A DNA stretch of 64,000 nucleotides from Paenibacillus pasadenensis. GTDB lineage: Bacteria; Bacillota; Bacilli; Paenibacillales; Paenibacillaceae. This document shows, in pieces, positions 35,959 through 44,251 of the stretch. A program made the translations under genes and the position numbers. Every line of letters starts with the position of its first letter. Within the stretch, counting starts at the first letter, position 1. The DNA is taken from the NCBI RefSeq assembly GCF_023715725.1, contig NZ_JAMBOT010000012.1, positions 1 to 64,000 of the forward strand. The letters are read 5' to 3'. A model generated the notes under the pieces. That model was not told the origin of the DNA. It ran no database searches and saw nothing but the letters and a program-made list of their open reading frames with translations.

Positions 35959-36354
35959 CTACTCGTTCCGGCCCTCAAGGTCTGTATTGACAAAGTGGTA
36001 GGCCGGTCCGCTTAGGCGGTTGATAACAAAGGTCCTTAGATCCTCCGGCATGCCAATCTCCTGCGCCGCCCCATCCATGCAATCCAGCCAAGCGGCAGCG
36101 TGCTCCGTCGTGATGGGAAAGGGCAGATGCCGGGCTCTCATCATCGGATGCCCATGCTGGTCGGAAAAGAGCGAAGGACCTCCGAAAAATTGGGTCAGAA
36201 ACTGGATTTGCTTTTCCATAACCGGGGCGATGTCTCTTTGAAACAGTGGAGCTAACAGCTCGTTTTCGACCACCCTCGGATAAAAAGCATGCACGAGACG
36301 GTGAATCGTCTCGGCTCCACCCATTAGCTCATAAGGACTACTCGAATTATTCAT
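35959..36354 (-). CDS. Truncated (2/2) hemoglobin, YjbI-like
   Basis: A 131-residue group II truncated globin. Recognisable are YELMGGAETIHRLVHAFYPRVVENELLAPLF, the FFGGPSLFSDQHGHPMMRARHLPFPIT block containing the proximal His (RARH), and AWLDCMDGAAQEIG. These proteins bind oxygen or NO and support redox stress responses. The ATG at 36354 follows GGAGG by 11 bases; an upstream ATG at 36372 lacks a site. Confidence 0.93.
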   Translation of the reverse strand: MNNSSSPYELMGGAETIHRLVHAFYPRVVENELLAPLFQRDIAPVMEKQIQFLTQFFGGPSLFSDQHGHPMMRARHLPFPITTEHAAAWLDCMDGAAQEIGMPEDLRTFVINRLSGPAYHFVNTDLEGRNE

Positions 36355-36466
36355 CGGTAAAACAACCTCCATTTATTAGTTCTAACGATCTAAGAATATA
36401 GTCCTATTACTTAGACAATCCTGCATGAAATATTAAACATGGATCTCCTTAAATTGTATCATAACG

Positions 36467-36492
36467 AAAAAAATGCCCGCTACGCGGGCATT
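36467..36492 (-). terminator. Terminator of the 30-residue protein gene
   Basis: AATGCCCGC-TAC-GCGGGCATT followed by seven T on the minus strand, 25 bases after the stop of the micro-ORF. It also separates that unit from the globin gene. Confidence 0.85.
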
Positions 36493-36517
36493 TCTGGGAT
36501 ATGGTCTAAGTTATAGG

Positions 36518-36610
36518 TCAGCTTTCGTAATCTTCTTCACCAGGAGCCATGAGGGACTCGCGAATCACATACACAAAAGCACATACCAAAATGCCTGCGA
36601 CAACACTCAT
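36518..36610 (-). CDS. 30-residue single-span membrane microprotein
   Basis: The ORF has ATG, a GGAG site 9 bases upstream, and a stop 25 bases before a strong terminator. It encodes a hydrophobic helix (MSVVAGILVCAFVYVI) followed by an acidic tail (RESLMAPGEEDYES). An extended -10 promoter (TGG TACAAT, 36642-36650) lies about 32 bases upstream of the start. Promoter, ribosome site, ORF and terminator together form a complete small transcription unit. I do not recognise a named family; short single-span proteins of this form often bind and modulate larger membrane complexes. Confidence 0.7.
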   Translation of the reverse strand: MSVVAGILVCAFVYVIRESLMAPGEEDYES

Positions 36611-36641
36611 TCTCATCACTCCAAACGTTTAGAGTAATGCT

Positions 36642-36650
36642 ATTGTACCA
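36642..36650 (-). promoter_or_regulatory. Extended -10 promoter of the microprotein gene
   Basis: TGG-TACAAT on the minus strand, with a weak -35 region. Transcription would start near 36635, giving a leader of about 25 bases. Confidence 0.5.
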
Positions 36651-36813
36651 TAAAGACCGAGGAAAGCCACCCCTTTTTGCAAGCGTTTTCTAAAAATATT
36701 TAATTTTTGTGATTTTTCTGATAATAGTCCCCTCTTCTGATTTTCAAGCCTGTCTCATAGGCTGTTTATATAGGCAAAACAACTACGGCCAACAGGAAGG
36801 TGAGCTTTCGATT

Positions 36814-37890
36814 ATGCTGAGGTCGCTGCTGCATCCCTCGACTTTGACGGCCCTCATTGCCGCTCTGCTCATGCTGCTGATGGCCCTTTTTCCCGCGCCA
36901 GTACTGGAATCCTCGTTGAAGGGTCTCTCCATCTGGTGGGAGGTTCTATTCCCGGCGCTGTTTCCGTTTTTTGTTCTTTCCGAGCTGATGCTTGGACTTG
37001 GTATCGTTCATTTTGCCGGCAGACTGCTTGACCCGTTCATGCGCCCGATCTTTCGCATTCCCGGCAGCGGCGGCTTTGTGCTCGCTATGGGATTCCTATC
37101 CGGCTATCCCGTTGGAGCAAGGCTGACCTCTCAGCTATGGGACCAAAGGCTGATAAACCGAGACGAAGGAGAACGGCTCGTTGCTATCACCACAACGTCA
37201 GATCCGATCTTTTTAATCGGTGCCGTATCGGTCGGTTTTTTTCATCATCCGGCTATCGCTCCCTTACTGGCAGCCGCCCATTACGGGGGAAGCATCATTG
37301 TCGGACTATTGATGAGATTTCACGGATTACGGCACACCGGAGGCGACACCGTACAGGAGGGACGCAAAACACAAGGGCGAACCCGCAATCCACGAGGTTT
37401 GGCGTCTGCATTAAAAGCCATGCATGAAGCCAGGCTCCTAGACGGGCGGCCGTTCAGCATTTTGATTCGGGATGCCATTCAATCCGGGTTGAAGCTGATG
37501 GTTGTCGTTGGCGGCCTTGTCGTTTTATTTTCCGTCATCATGGAGCTGCTGCGTCAAACGGGCGGACTTGTCATCCTTGAACAGCTGCTTGGAATGCTGT
37601 TTCAAGCGCTGGGAGGATCTCCGGCATCCGCCGGAGCCATTATGAACGGTTTGTTCGAAGTGACGCTTGGCGCAAAAACCTCTTCCGAAGCTGGCGTTCC
37701 GCTCATGCACCAGACAGCTTTGGCCGCATGGGTGCTCAGTTGGGCGGGGTTATCGGTCCATGCGCAGGTCGCCAGCTTGCTTAGCCATACTGGCATGCGC
37801 TATCGCCCGTTTCTGATTGCCCGTTTCATTCATGGCTTGCTGGCTGCGGCACTTGTTTATGTATTATGGGGCTGGATTGGGCCAGTTTAA
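36814..37890 (+). CDS. ylbJ: Sporulation integral membrane protein YlbJ
   Basis: A 358-residue polytopic membrane protein of the YlbJ family, with the repeated half-domains of the nucleoside-recognition/gate fold: LFPALFPFFVLSELMLGLG, FVLAMGFLSGYPVGARLTSQLW, TTTSDPIFLIGAVSVGFF, and later MNGLFEVTLGAKTSSEAG. In B. subtilis YlbJ is made in the mother cell under sigma-E and is needed for spore cortex formation. The ATG at 36814 has an AAGGTGAG site; upstream in-frame codons lack one. It supports a spore-forming host. Confidence 0.92.
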   Translation: MLRSLLHPSTLTALIAALLMLLMALFPAPVLESSLKGLSIWWEVLFPALFPFFVLSELMLGLGIVHFAGRLLDPFMRPIFRIPGSGGFVLAMGFLSGYPVGARLTSQLWDQRLINRDEGERLVAITTTSDPIFLIGAVSVGFFHHPAIAPLLAAAHYGGSIIVGLLMRFHGLRHTGGDTVQEGRKTQGRTRNPRGLASALKAMHEARLLDGRPFSILIRDAIQSGLKLMVVVGGLVVLFSVIMELLRQTGGLVILEQLLGMLFQALGGSPASAGAIMNGLFEVTLGAKTSSEAGVPLMHQTALAAWVLSWAGLSVHAQVASLLSHTGMRYRPFLIARFIHGLLAAALVYVLWGWIGPV

Positions 37891-37999
37891 GACAAAGAGA
37901 CATAAGCCGCAGACAGTTCGTCCGCCTTGCACATTGTGTTCATTTTTATTTTCCGCTATCATCAGGGTATCCTGATTGAATTCGGAAGGAGCACCTGCG

Positions 38000-38842
38000 T
38001 TGTTAAACTATGTGGTATTGAGCAGAGGCGACCGGCTGTCCAACGAAATGACGGAGCAGTTTCACCGGCTGGCGGCCGATCGCGGATTCATCCGTAACGA
38101 CCAAAGACCGGACACTGTCATTTCAATTGGCGGAGACGGCACTTTGCTGCATGCCTTTCATACTTATTTGGAACGGATCAATGAAATCTCATTTGTTGGC
38201 GTACATACGGGACATCTCGGATTTTATGCGGATTGGCAGGCGAACGAGCTGGAAGAGCTGGTTCGGATGATGGCGGAAAATCAGCCGAAGCTGGTTCATT
38301 ATCCATTGGCACAAATTGAGCTGGAGACGCCGGAAGGCACAACAGGGTACTTGGCGCTAAACGAGTTCACGTTGAAAGGCGTTGACGGTACGCTGGTCGT
38401 ACAGCTCAACATCAACGATGAGCCGTTTGAAATGTTCCGCGGAGACGGGATGGTCATTTCCACGCCGACAGGCAGCACCGCCTACAACAAAAGCTTGAAC
38501 GGCGCAGTCATCCATCCGTCCATCCCTTCCCTGCAGCTGGCGGAAATCGCCTCTATAAACAACAGGGTATACCGGACGCTCGGTTCATCCGTTATTCTTC
38601 CACAGCATCACCATTGCGACTTGATCTCCAAAAAAGACCAGCGTCTGCTGCTTACGATTGATCATCTGAGCATTCAGAGAGCGGATATTCGCTCCATTCG
38701 CTGCAGCGTCGCCGATTCCAAAGTGACCTTCGCCCGCTATCGGCCGTTTCCGTTCTGGAATCGCGTGCGTGATGCGTTTATTGATATGGACGATTGCGAC
38801 CGCAAGCCAGGGGCACGCAGCGAGCAGGACAAGCCCATCTGA
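38000..38842 (+). CDS. nadK: NAD kinase
   Basis: A 280-residue enzyme that phosphorylates NAD to NADP. The GGDGT motif is at residues 44-48, the NE motif in LALNEFTLK near 119, and the glycine-rich GDGMVISTPTGSTAYNKSLNGAVIHP block near 150. The start is TTG at 38000, with AAGGAG 8 bases upstream. The C-terminal ~15 residues (DRKPGARSEQDKPI) extend past the usual end. It lies between ylbJ and the convergent yutD/lipA pair. Confidence 0.94.
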   Translation: MLNYVVLSRGDRLSNEMTEQFHRLAADRGFIRNDQRPDTVISIGGDGTLLHAFHTYLERINEISFVGVHTGHLGFYADWQANELEELVRMMAENQPKLVHYPLAQIELETPEGTTGYLALNEFTLKGVDGTLVVQLNINDEPFEMFRGDGMVISTPTGSTAYNKSLNGAVIHPSIPSLQLAEIASINNRVYRTLGSSVILPQHHHCDLISKKDQRLLLTIDHLSIQRADIRSIRCSVADSKVTFARYRPFPFWNRVRDAFIDMDDCDRKPGARSEQDKPI

Positions 38843-38852
38843 ACGGAAGCAA

Positions 38853-38896
38853 ATAAAGCCCCCTTCACCTTTGCATCTCTGGTGGAGGGGGCTTTG
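38853..38896. terminator. Bidirectional terminator between nadK and yutD-like gene
   Basis: AAAGCCCCCTTCACC pairs with GGTGGAGGGGGCTTT around a 9-base loop. It lies between convergent genes and probably ends both. Confidence 0.85.
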
Positions 38897-38906
38897 TCGA
38901 TTATAA

Positions 38907-39956
38907 TTATTCGTCCTGCTGCGAATCCGGGCTTGCCGGGCCACCGCTTTGCTGCGGCGGCTTGCGCCGTCCGCCGCCGCTCTGGCGCTGCTCCGGCGCG
39001 CCGCCGGAGCGGGCTTCGCCACTGCCGCCCTGTGCGGCGGCGCCTCCGCCTTGGCCGGCCGGGCTCTGCTCCGGCCCGCCCTCGCGGCGGCCTCCGCCGC
39101 GCCGCTGCGCGCTGCCGCGGCGGCCGCCCGCGCTATGCTCGCGGCGCTGCTCGCCGCGCGCCTCCGCGCCGCCGCCTTGCTCGCGGACGCGCTCGCTGCG
39201 CGGCTCCTGCGCCTGCGCGCGCTCCGCCGGTGCGCCGCTGCTTTGCTCGCGGCGCTCCCGCCGCTCGCGGCGGTCGCCGCCGGAAGCATGCGGCGGCCGT
39301 TCGCCGCGCTTCGCGGCGGCATTATCGCCGCCCGAGCCCTGCTCGCGGCGATCACTGCGCTTAGCGCCGCCGCTGCTCTGCGGCGCTGCGCCCTGGCGCT
39401 TGCCGCCGGCTTGCTCGCGGCGGCTGCCGCCCTGCGCGGCGCGGCGCTCGCCGGCGCCAGGCTGCTGCTGCGTCTCCGCTGCAGCAGCTGTTTCATCGCG
39501 GCGTTCGGCGTCCGCAGCCGCGCCATCCCGTTTCGCGCCGGAAGAGCGGCCCTCTGCCGTCCGGCGGCGATCCGCTGCAGGAGGACGGCTGTAGCTGTCC
39601 TCCTCGAATCTTCTAACTCCAGGCACGATCACGATATCGTCGGCGCCAGGTAGCTCAGGAGGTGCGTCCGGGTCGCTTGAGGCCGGTTCCTTCAGCTCCA
39701 TGATGAAATAAGCGCATCCAAAATTGCAATATTCATTAATGTATTCCATCATGCTGGAATATGCCGTGTCCCGGTTCGCCTTGGGATGAGTGTCCCGGTA
39801 AAAGCCCTTCAGCCGAAGCTGATTATAACCCCAGTCTCCCAAAATATAATCGTAACGCTCCAGCACATCGCTGTAACGGTCCCGGAACACCTCGGTATTC
39901 CACGCTGTTTTATGCTCATAAATAAGCTCATACTTTCTGGTACCGACAAAAATCAA
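38907..39956 (-). CDS. yutD: YutD-like protein with long Arg/Gly/Ala-rich disordered tail
   Basis: A 349-residue protein. Residues 1-105 match B. subtilis YutD, a protein of about 100 residues (YELIYEHKTAWNTEVFRDRYSDVLERYDYILGDWGYNQLRLKGFY, EYCNFGCAYFIMELK). Everything after is a low-complexity tail of some 240 residues made mainly of Arg, Gly, Ala, Gln, Glu and Ser, with many RR, RGG and GGG clusters. The DNA of the tail (about 38935-39590) is far more GC-rich than its surroundings. A TTG start at 39956 has AGGAGGG 7 bases upstream. lipA ends 32 bases before it, as in other Bacillales where lipA and yutD are neighbours. The tail could bind RNA or form condensates; that is inference. Confidence 0.85.
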   Translation of the reverse strand: MIFVGTRKYELIYEHKTAWNTEVFRDRYSDVLERYDYILGDWGYNQLRLKGFYRDTHPKANRDTAYSSMMEYINEYCNFGCAYFIMELKEPASSDPDAPPELPGADDIVIVPGVRRFEEDSYSRPPAADRRRTAEGRSSGAKRDGAAADAERRDETAAAAETQQQPGAGERRAAQGGSRREQAGGKRQGAAPQSSGGAKRSDRREQGSGGDNAAAKRGERPPHASGGDRRERRERREQSSGAPAERAQAQEPRSERVREQGGGAEARGEQRREHSAGGRRGSAQRRGGGRREGGPEQSPAGQGGGAAAQGGSGEARSGGAPEQRQSGGGRRKPPQQSGGPASPDSQQDE

Positions 39957-39988
39957 CGGGAAGCCCTCCTGACGGCGGAAGCGGCAGA

Positions 39989-40885
39989 TTACACGCCGGA
40001 AGCCGCTCCTGCTGCTGATTTGACCTGCTCATGCGCATGGTACGAGCTTCGCACCAACGGGGCGGACTCTACATGGCTGAACCCCCGGGCTAAACCGTCT
40101 TCCTTCAACTGTTTGAACTCGTCGGGGTGCACGTAGCGAACAACCGCTAGATGGTTCGGAGTCGGCTGGAGATATTGTCCAAGCGTCAAAATATTGCAGT
40201 CGACAGCGCGAAGATCATTCATCGACGCGATAATTTCTTCGTACTCTTCGCCTACGCCGAGCATGATGCTCGACTTCGTCGGAATGTCAGGATTCATTTC
40301 CTTCGCCCGTTTAAGCAGCTCCATGGAGCGTTGGTACTTTGCTTTAGCGCGGACGCGGTCGGACAACCGTTCAACCGTCTCAATATTATGGTTAAGAATG
40401 TCGGGCTTTGCATCCATGACAACCTGCAGAGCATCCCAGTTGCCCATAAAATCCGGGATCAGAACTTCAACGCTGCAAAACGGGAGGCGTTTACGGATAG
40501 CTTTAATCGTAGCGGCAAAAATTGAAGCGCCGCCGTCCTTCAAATCATCCCTTGCTACGGAAGTGACAACGCAATGGCGCAGACCCATCTGCTCCGCCGC
40601 TTCAGCGACGCGCTCCGGCTCTTGCAAATCAAGCTCGGTCGGCAGACCGGTTTTGACAGCGCAGAACCGGCAAGCGCGGGTGCAAATATCGCCAAGAATC
40701 ATAAACGTCGCCGTGCGGTTCGCCCAGCACTCGTAAATATTCGGGCAGCGCGCTTCTTCGCATACGGTGTGCAGCGTCTTGGAACGCATCATATCTTTAA
40801 GCTCGGCGTAATTGCCGTCGGTCGTTAATTTAATTTTGAGCCATTCCGGCTTTGGTGCCCTGGGTTTGGGCGCTCTTGTGCTCAT
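39989..40885 (-). CDS. lipA: Lipoyl synthase
   Basis: A 298-residue radical SAM enzyme that inserts two sulfurs into octanoyl groups to make lipoate. The auxiliary iron-sulfur cluster cysteines are Cys42, 47 and 53 (CEEARCPNIYEC) and the radical SAM cluster cysteines are Cys68, 72 and 75 (CTRACRFC). The SAM-binding region and the final C-terminal R-S-S-Y motif (VRSSYHA) are intact. The ATG at 40885 has AGGGGA nearby. It forms a unit with the yutD-like gene and is divergent from lytH. Confidence 0.96.
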   Translation of the reverse strand: MSTRAPKPRAPKPEWLKIKLTTDGNYAELKDMMRSKTLHTVCEEARCPNIYECWANRTATFMILGDICTRACRFCAVKTGLPTELDLQEPERVAEAAEQMGLRHCVVTSVARDDLKDGGASIFAATIKAIRKRLPFCSVEVLIPDFMGNWDALQVVMDAKPDILNHNIETVERLSDRVRAKAKYQRSMELLKRAKEMNPDIPTKSSIMLGVGEEYEEIIASMNDLRAVDCNILTLGQYLQPTPNHLAVVRYVHPDEFKQLKEDGLARGFSHVESAPLVRSSYHAHEQVKSAAGAASGV

Positions 40886-41065
40886 TGAATCCCCTGCTTT
40901 CTGTTGGTTGGTCCGCTGCTGCGCTGGTCCAACTATATCGGCGTAAAATTGATCGAATGACAAGGCTTAAAGCTGTCCTCTATTATAACATGTTTCGGAT
41001 AAAAACCAATCCAAACGCAGAACCTAAGCAACAAGCTCAAGTTCCCGGTGGAGGTGTGCAGTGAG

Positions 41066-42091
41066 ATGAAAAAATGGATCGCCGCGGCTGCCGCAGCAGC
41101 GCTGTTAAGCACCAATGCGGCTGCTGCCGTCCATGCGGCGCCTAATCAATCAGAGGAACCGGCCAAGGAAGCCGGCGCGCTGGAAGTCCGCCGGTCCGCT
41201 TACGACCGGCTGTCTTTAATGACAGGACTGGAGTGGGAGCAGATTGCAGCATTGGATCAATACGAGCGTACAATTCGCAAGGCCCGGCCTAAAGCCCGGC
41301 CCAAGCTTGGTTCCTGGGTAGGACTTTACGTAACGCCTGAGCAATGGAGCGGAGCTTTAAATCCGGATCAGGAGGACCGCGATCCGACGTCCATTCATTT
41401 TTTTGGAGGTATCGGCAAAGACGGCGACGGCGATGGCCGGGCCACTCCGTCCAGTGATATCGACCTGCTTTATAGTCAAGCCGCGACCGTTGCCAAATAC
41501 GGCACCTCCACCGACGATTTTCTGATCGGGGTATGGGAGTTTTACCACAATATGCGCGCCGTACAGCGCGTCAATCAATTTTCTCAGCTGTATCGCACCT
41601 TCGGCAGGCTGAATCTGGATGAAGGCGCATTTCCGGTTCCGGTCGGAACTCACTATTCGTACAAAAGCACTTGGGGTTCCGCACGAGGCTGGGGCGGCCA
41701 CCGCACGCATGAGGGCACCGATATTTTTGCCGATCACGGCCTTCCTGTCCGCAGCACCTGTTACGGCGTCGTCGAAAATATGGGCTGGAACGCCTACGGA
41801 GGCTGGCGCATCGGCATCCGTGATTTGGACAACCGCTACCATTATTATGCGCATCTCTCCGGCTTCGACAAATCGTTAAAGTCAGGACAAACGGTCGAGC
41901 CCGGCAAAATCATCGGCTGGGTTGGCAGCTCCGGTTACGGCAAGCCAGGCACATCGGGCAAATTCCCGCCGCATCTGCACTATGGCATTTATCGCGACCG
42001 CGGCATGATTGAATGGGCGTTTGATCCATATCCGCTGCTTAGACAGTGGGAAAAATCCGACTACAAAGCGCGCAAAAAACGGGCCAAATAA
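41066..42091 (+). CDS. lytH: M23 family cell-wall peptidase, LytH-like
   Basis: A 341-residue exported protein with a signal peptide (MKKWIAAAAAAALLSTNAAAAVHAA). The C-terminal M23 metallopeptidase has zinc ligands in HRTHEGTDIFAD and HLHYGIYRD. Its location next to lipA, yutD and yunB matches the B. subtilis neighbourhood of lytH (yunA), an L-Ala-D-Glu peptidase that matures the spore cortex; the identification rests on the order and length. The ATG at 41066 follows GGAGGTG by 11 bases. Confidence 0.88.
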   Translation: MKKWIAAAAAAALLSTNAAAAVHAAPNQSEEPAKEAGALEVRRSAYDRLSLMTGLEWEQIAALDQYERTIRKARPKARPKLGSWVGLYVTPEQWSGALNPDQEDRDPTSIHFFGGIGKDGDGDGRATPSSDIDLLYSQAATVAKYGTSTDDFLIGVWEFYHNMRAVQRVNQFSQLYRTFGRLNLDEGAFPVPVGTHYSYKSTWGSARGWGGHRTHEGTDIFADHGLPVRSTCYGVVENMGWNAYGGWRIGIRDLDNRYHYYAHLSGFDKSLKSGQTVEPGKIIGWVGSSGYGKPGTSGKFPPHLHYGIYRDRGMIEWAFDPYPLLRQWEKSDYKARKKRAK

Positions 42092-42102
42092 GTGTAAACA
42101 TG

Positions 42103-42140
42103 AGAAAAGGCAAACGGAACCGGCTCCGTTTGCCTTTTTA
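42103..42140. terminator. Bidirectional terminator between lytH and yunB
   Basis: AAAGGCAAACGGA-ACCGGC-TCCGTTTGCCTTT with A and T tracts on the two sides, between convergent genes. Confidence 0.88.
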
Positions 42141-42150
42141 TAATTAAAAG

Positions 42151-43074
42151 TCATTCGCCTCCTGATTCGTCTCCGTTGCCTCCAGTCTCGGGAGCGTTCA
42201 ACGCGTTAGGTGGCAGAGAGATCGCTGGAGCCGATCCCGCGCTATCTCCGACCGGACGCCCTTTTCCGTCGTAATAGTACGTTGGAACATCGCCCACAAC
42301 CATCAGATAGGAGATTGGAATTTCCGTATCTACACTCTCCGATACCGAGTCAAACGGAATAATGACTGACAGCTCGGCCTGAATGCGAATATATACTTCC
42401 ACCAAAATCATATTGATTCCAGCGTCCTTTTGCCGTGTGCTCAGCTCAACTCTCGCATCCCCAATCGGCTCGTAGCGGATCGGAACGCGAGGACCAAACG
42501 ATGCAAGCAGCGGACTACCGACTGCCAATCCAATCGGGATGCCTTCCCGAAAGTTTTCCGTTTCCTTCAGCGTATCCTGAACCGTCTCAATCGTTTGAGC
42601 CGTTATTTTCATATGTTCGTTGTAATTCATCATAAAACCGGTCATCTTGCCGCTGGAATTTGTTTTCCAGTCAATTAAATTTTCGAACTTTGTGCCCGAA
42701 GCGACCTGATCGGTAATCGCTTTATTGATGGCTTCCGTCATAATTTGTTTTACTTTAATCTGCGCTACCCGCATCAGCGGCGGCTGCAGCTTTTTTTCCA
42801 CGTAAATGAAAGTGTTGACGGCAAGCAGCGTAAACACAATAGCGGCAAGCATGAGCTTCCAGCGCTTTCCCCGTCGGCGTCTACGCTTCGGATGGGTGAA
42901 ATCTTGCGCTGCGTCTGCCGTTTTTCCCGCCATTCGCCATTGCGGAATTCTGACCTGCCATCGCCAGGCCCCCTGCTGCCCTCCGCGGCTGCCCGCCGAA
43001 CGGGTCAGTCTCATCCGTTTGACCGGCCGGACCGGCATCCGCCATGAAATGCGGCGTCTTCCCCATCGCGCCAT
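42151..43074 (-). CDS. yunB: Sporulation protein YunB
   Basis: A 307-residue protein with an unusually long basic N-terminus (about 75 residues rich in Arg and Trp, ending PKRRRRRGKRWK), one membrane helix (LMLAAIVFTLLAVNTFIYVE), and an extracytoplasmic YunB domain (QIKVKQIMTEAINKAITDQV, IPIGLAVGSPLLASFGPRVPIRYEPIGDARVE). B. subtilis YunB is sigma-E-dependent and sporulation-related. The C-terminal tail is Gly/Pro/Asn-rich. GGGAGGG lies 6 bases before the ATG. Confidence 0.92.
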   Translation of the reverse strand: MARWGRRRISWRMPVRPVKRMRLTRSAGSRGGQQGAWRWQVRIPQWRMAGKTADAAQDFTHPKRRRRRGKRWKLMLAAIVFTLLAVNTFIYVEKKLQPPLMRVAQIKVKQIMTEAINKAITDQVASGTKFENLIDWKTNSSGKMTGFMMNYNEHMKITAQTIETVQDTLKETENFREGIPIGLAVGSPLLASFGPRVPIRYEPIGDARVELSTRQKDAGINMILVEVYIRIQAELSVIIPFDSVSESVDTEIPISYLMVVGDVPTYYYDGKGRPVGDSAGSAPAISLPPNALNAPETGGNGDESGGE

Positions 43075-43248
43075 CGGCTTCCCTCCCCGGACAACTAGGC
43101 TTCCTTTTCATCCTATGCGGCCATGCCTTGGATCAGAAGACGGCTTTTCAGGCATTATTCCTTTATTAATTGAGCTGCATAGAAGCCTACGTCGTCATCG
43201 TTTAGGGATCATTTGCTCCCTTTCTGCTTTGTTCTGCGTCACACACAA

Positions 43249-43279
43249 CAAAAAACCGGTCCGCATGCGAACCGGTTAA
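43249..43279 (-). terminator. Terminator downstream of the IDEAL-like protein gene
   Basis: AACCGGT.CGCATGCG.ACCGGTT followed by TTTTTTG on the minus strand, 13 bases after the stop. Confidence 0.85.
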
Positions 43280-43291
43280 CGTCATTTTAAA

Positions 43292-43666
43292 TTAATTCAA
43301 TTGGATTCGGTTGACAGGAAGCTTCGCCTTGCTTTCTTCAAGCTTTTCTTCCGGTAATCGGCGTTTCAGCTCCATCAGCTCTCGAAACCAGGACTCGTCC
43401 CAGGTCATCAATGCAAGCTCAATCAGCACATCCGTTTCATCGGAGCTGCCGGCAGTGCTGCTTTCATCCAGCTTGCGGACTTTGGAAGCACGGGCCCCGA
43501 CGCGTTTGCCGACGATTCTTTCCCGGTCGCTTTGCGTGACAACGATGCGGTAGATTCCGGGCTGATCCGCCTCGTCGACGAATCCGATGAACTTTTCATC
43601 CATGACCGTAACACCGCTCACCCAATCGCCCACTTTGATGTTATCCATTCCAGTCTCCATACTCAT
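43292..43666 (-). CDS. Small protein with SH3-like N-terminus and IDEAL-like motif
   Basis: A 124-residue cytosolic protein. Residues 7-65 (IKVGDWVSGVTVMDEKFIGFVDE...GKRVGARASKVRKL) look like a small beta-barrel; residues 82-105 (VLIELALMTWDESWFRELMELKRRL) resemble the IDEAL domain of Firmicute proteins, where that motif mediates protein interactions. The domain call is a visual resemblance only. GGAGG lies 9 bases before the ATG. Function unknown. Confidence 0.75.
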   Translation of the reverse strand: MSMETGMDNIKVGDWVSGVTVMDEKFIGFVDEADQPGIYRIVVTQSDRERIVGKRVGARASKVRKLDESSTAGSSDETDVLIELALMTWDESWFRELMELKRRLPEEKLEESKAKLPVNRIQLN

Positions 43667-43693
43667 ACCGCTTGTCCTCCCCCGTAAGCCCCG

Positions 43694-44122
43694 TTAAGGC
43701 TGTTTTTCGGTTGTCCAAATCCTCACCAGTACATCCCGAATGGTCATGCTCTCCAAATGCTGAAGCATTTTATGCTCGGTATCCGAAAAAATATCGTCCA
43801 TGACTGCCGCCATTCGGCAAGCGATCATACACTCCCCCTGCTCATTTCCCGAGCACCATGAGGGTTTAATAGAACCGATTGAGGTTGCGCGATAAATATC
43901 GGCAAGCGTTGCCTCCTCAGGTTCGCAGCCTAGCTGGTAACCCCCGCCAATTCCTTCTTTTGTCGCGATATATCCTTTTTTGCGAAGCAAACTCATTACT
44001 TTTCGAATCCGCGACGGATGGGTGTTCACGTTGCATGCAATCGCATCGCTCGTCGCCATCCGATCCGGCCTGCTGGCTAGATATACAAGACTGTGGACGG
44101 CAACCGTAAACTCGCTGTTCAT
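43694..44122 (-). CDS. Rrf2 family transcriptional regulator
   Basis: A 142-residue winged-helix regulator: MNSEFTVAVHSLVYLASRPD, NVNTHPSRIRKVMSLLRKKGYIATKEGIGGGYQL. It resembles B. subtilis YwnA. Three cysteines (CSGNEQGECMIAC, near 90-102) lie where IscR/NsrR members bind an iron-sulfur cluster, so redox or cluster sensing is possible. The ATG at 44122 has AGGGGG upstream. An inverted repeat over its own -10 suggests autoregulation. Confidence 0.9.
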   Translation of the reverse strand: MNSEFTVAVHSLVYLASRPDRMATSDAIACNVNTHPSRIRKVMSLLRKKGYIATKEGIGGGYQLGCEPEEATLADIYRATSIGSIKPSWCSGNEQGECMIACRMAAVMDDIFSDTEHKMLQHLESMTIRDVLVRIWTTEKQP

Positions 44123-44149
44123 GCGCACGCCCCCTTTCTCTGTCGTCGT

Positions 44150-44184
44150 ACTGTGATTATAATGGTTACAGTTGTGGGAGTCAA
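44150..44184 (-). promoter_or_regulatory. Rrf2 gene promoter with overlapping inverted-repeat operator
   Basis: TTGACT (44179-44184) and TATAAT (44156-44161) are exactly 17 bases apart on the minus strand. The inverted repeat ACTGTGA-N9-TTACAGT (44150-44172) covers the -10 and most of the spacer. This is the expected design for self-repression. Confidence 0.7.
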
Positions 44185-44202
44185 TCATTCAGCTTTTAAT
44201 AT

Positions 44203-44241
44203 AAAAGAACCTCCACCGCCTTTCAGGCGACAGAGGTTCTT
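44203..44241 (-). terminator. Terminator of the alpha-glucosidase gene
   Basis: AAGAACCTC...GAGGTTCTT with an inner CGCC/GGCG stem and TTTT on the minus strand. Confidence 0.85.
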
Positions 44242-44251
44242 ATCTAATTCG

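Noticed and set aside
38949..39653. Several overlapping open frames on the plus strand in the GC-rich tail of the yutD-like gene
   Set aside because: High GC removes stop codons in all frames. Only the minus-strand frame has a ribosome site and a conserved N-terminal domain.
41066..42091. M23 peptidase considered as SpoIIQ
   Set aside because: It has a cleavable-looking signal rather than a membrane anchor, a different length, and the lytH genomic neighbourhood.
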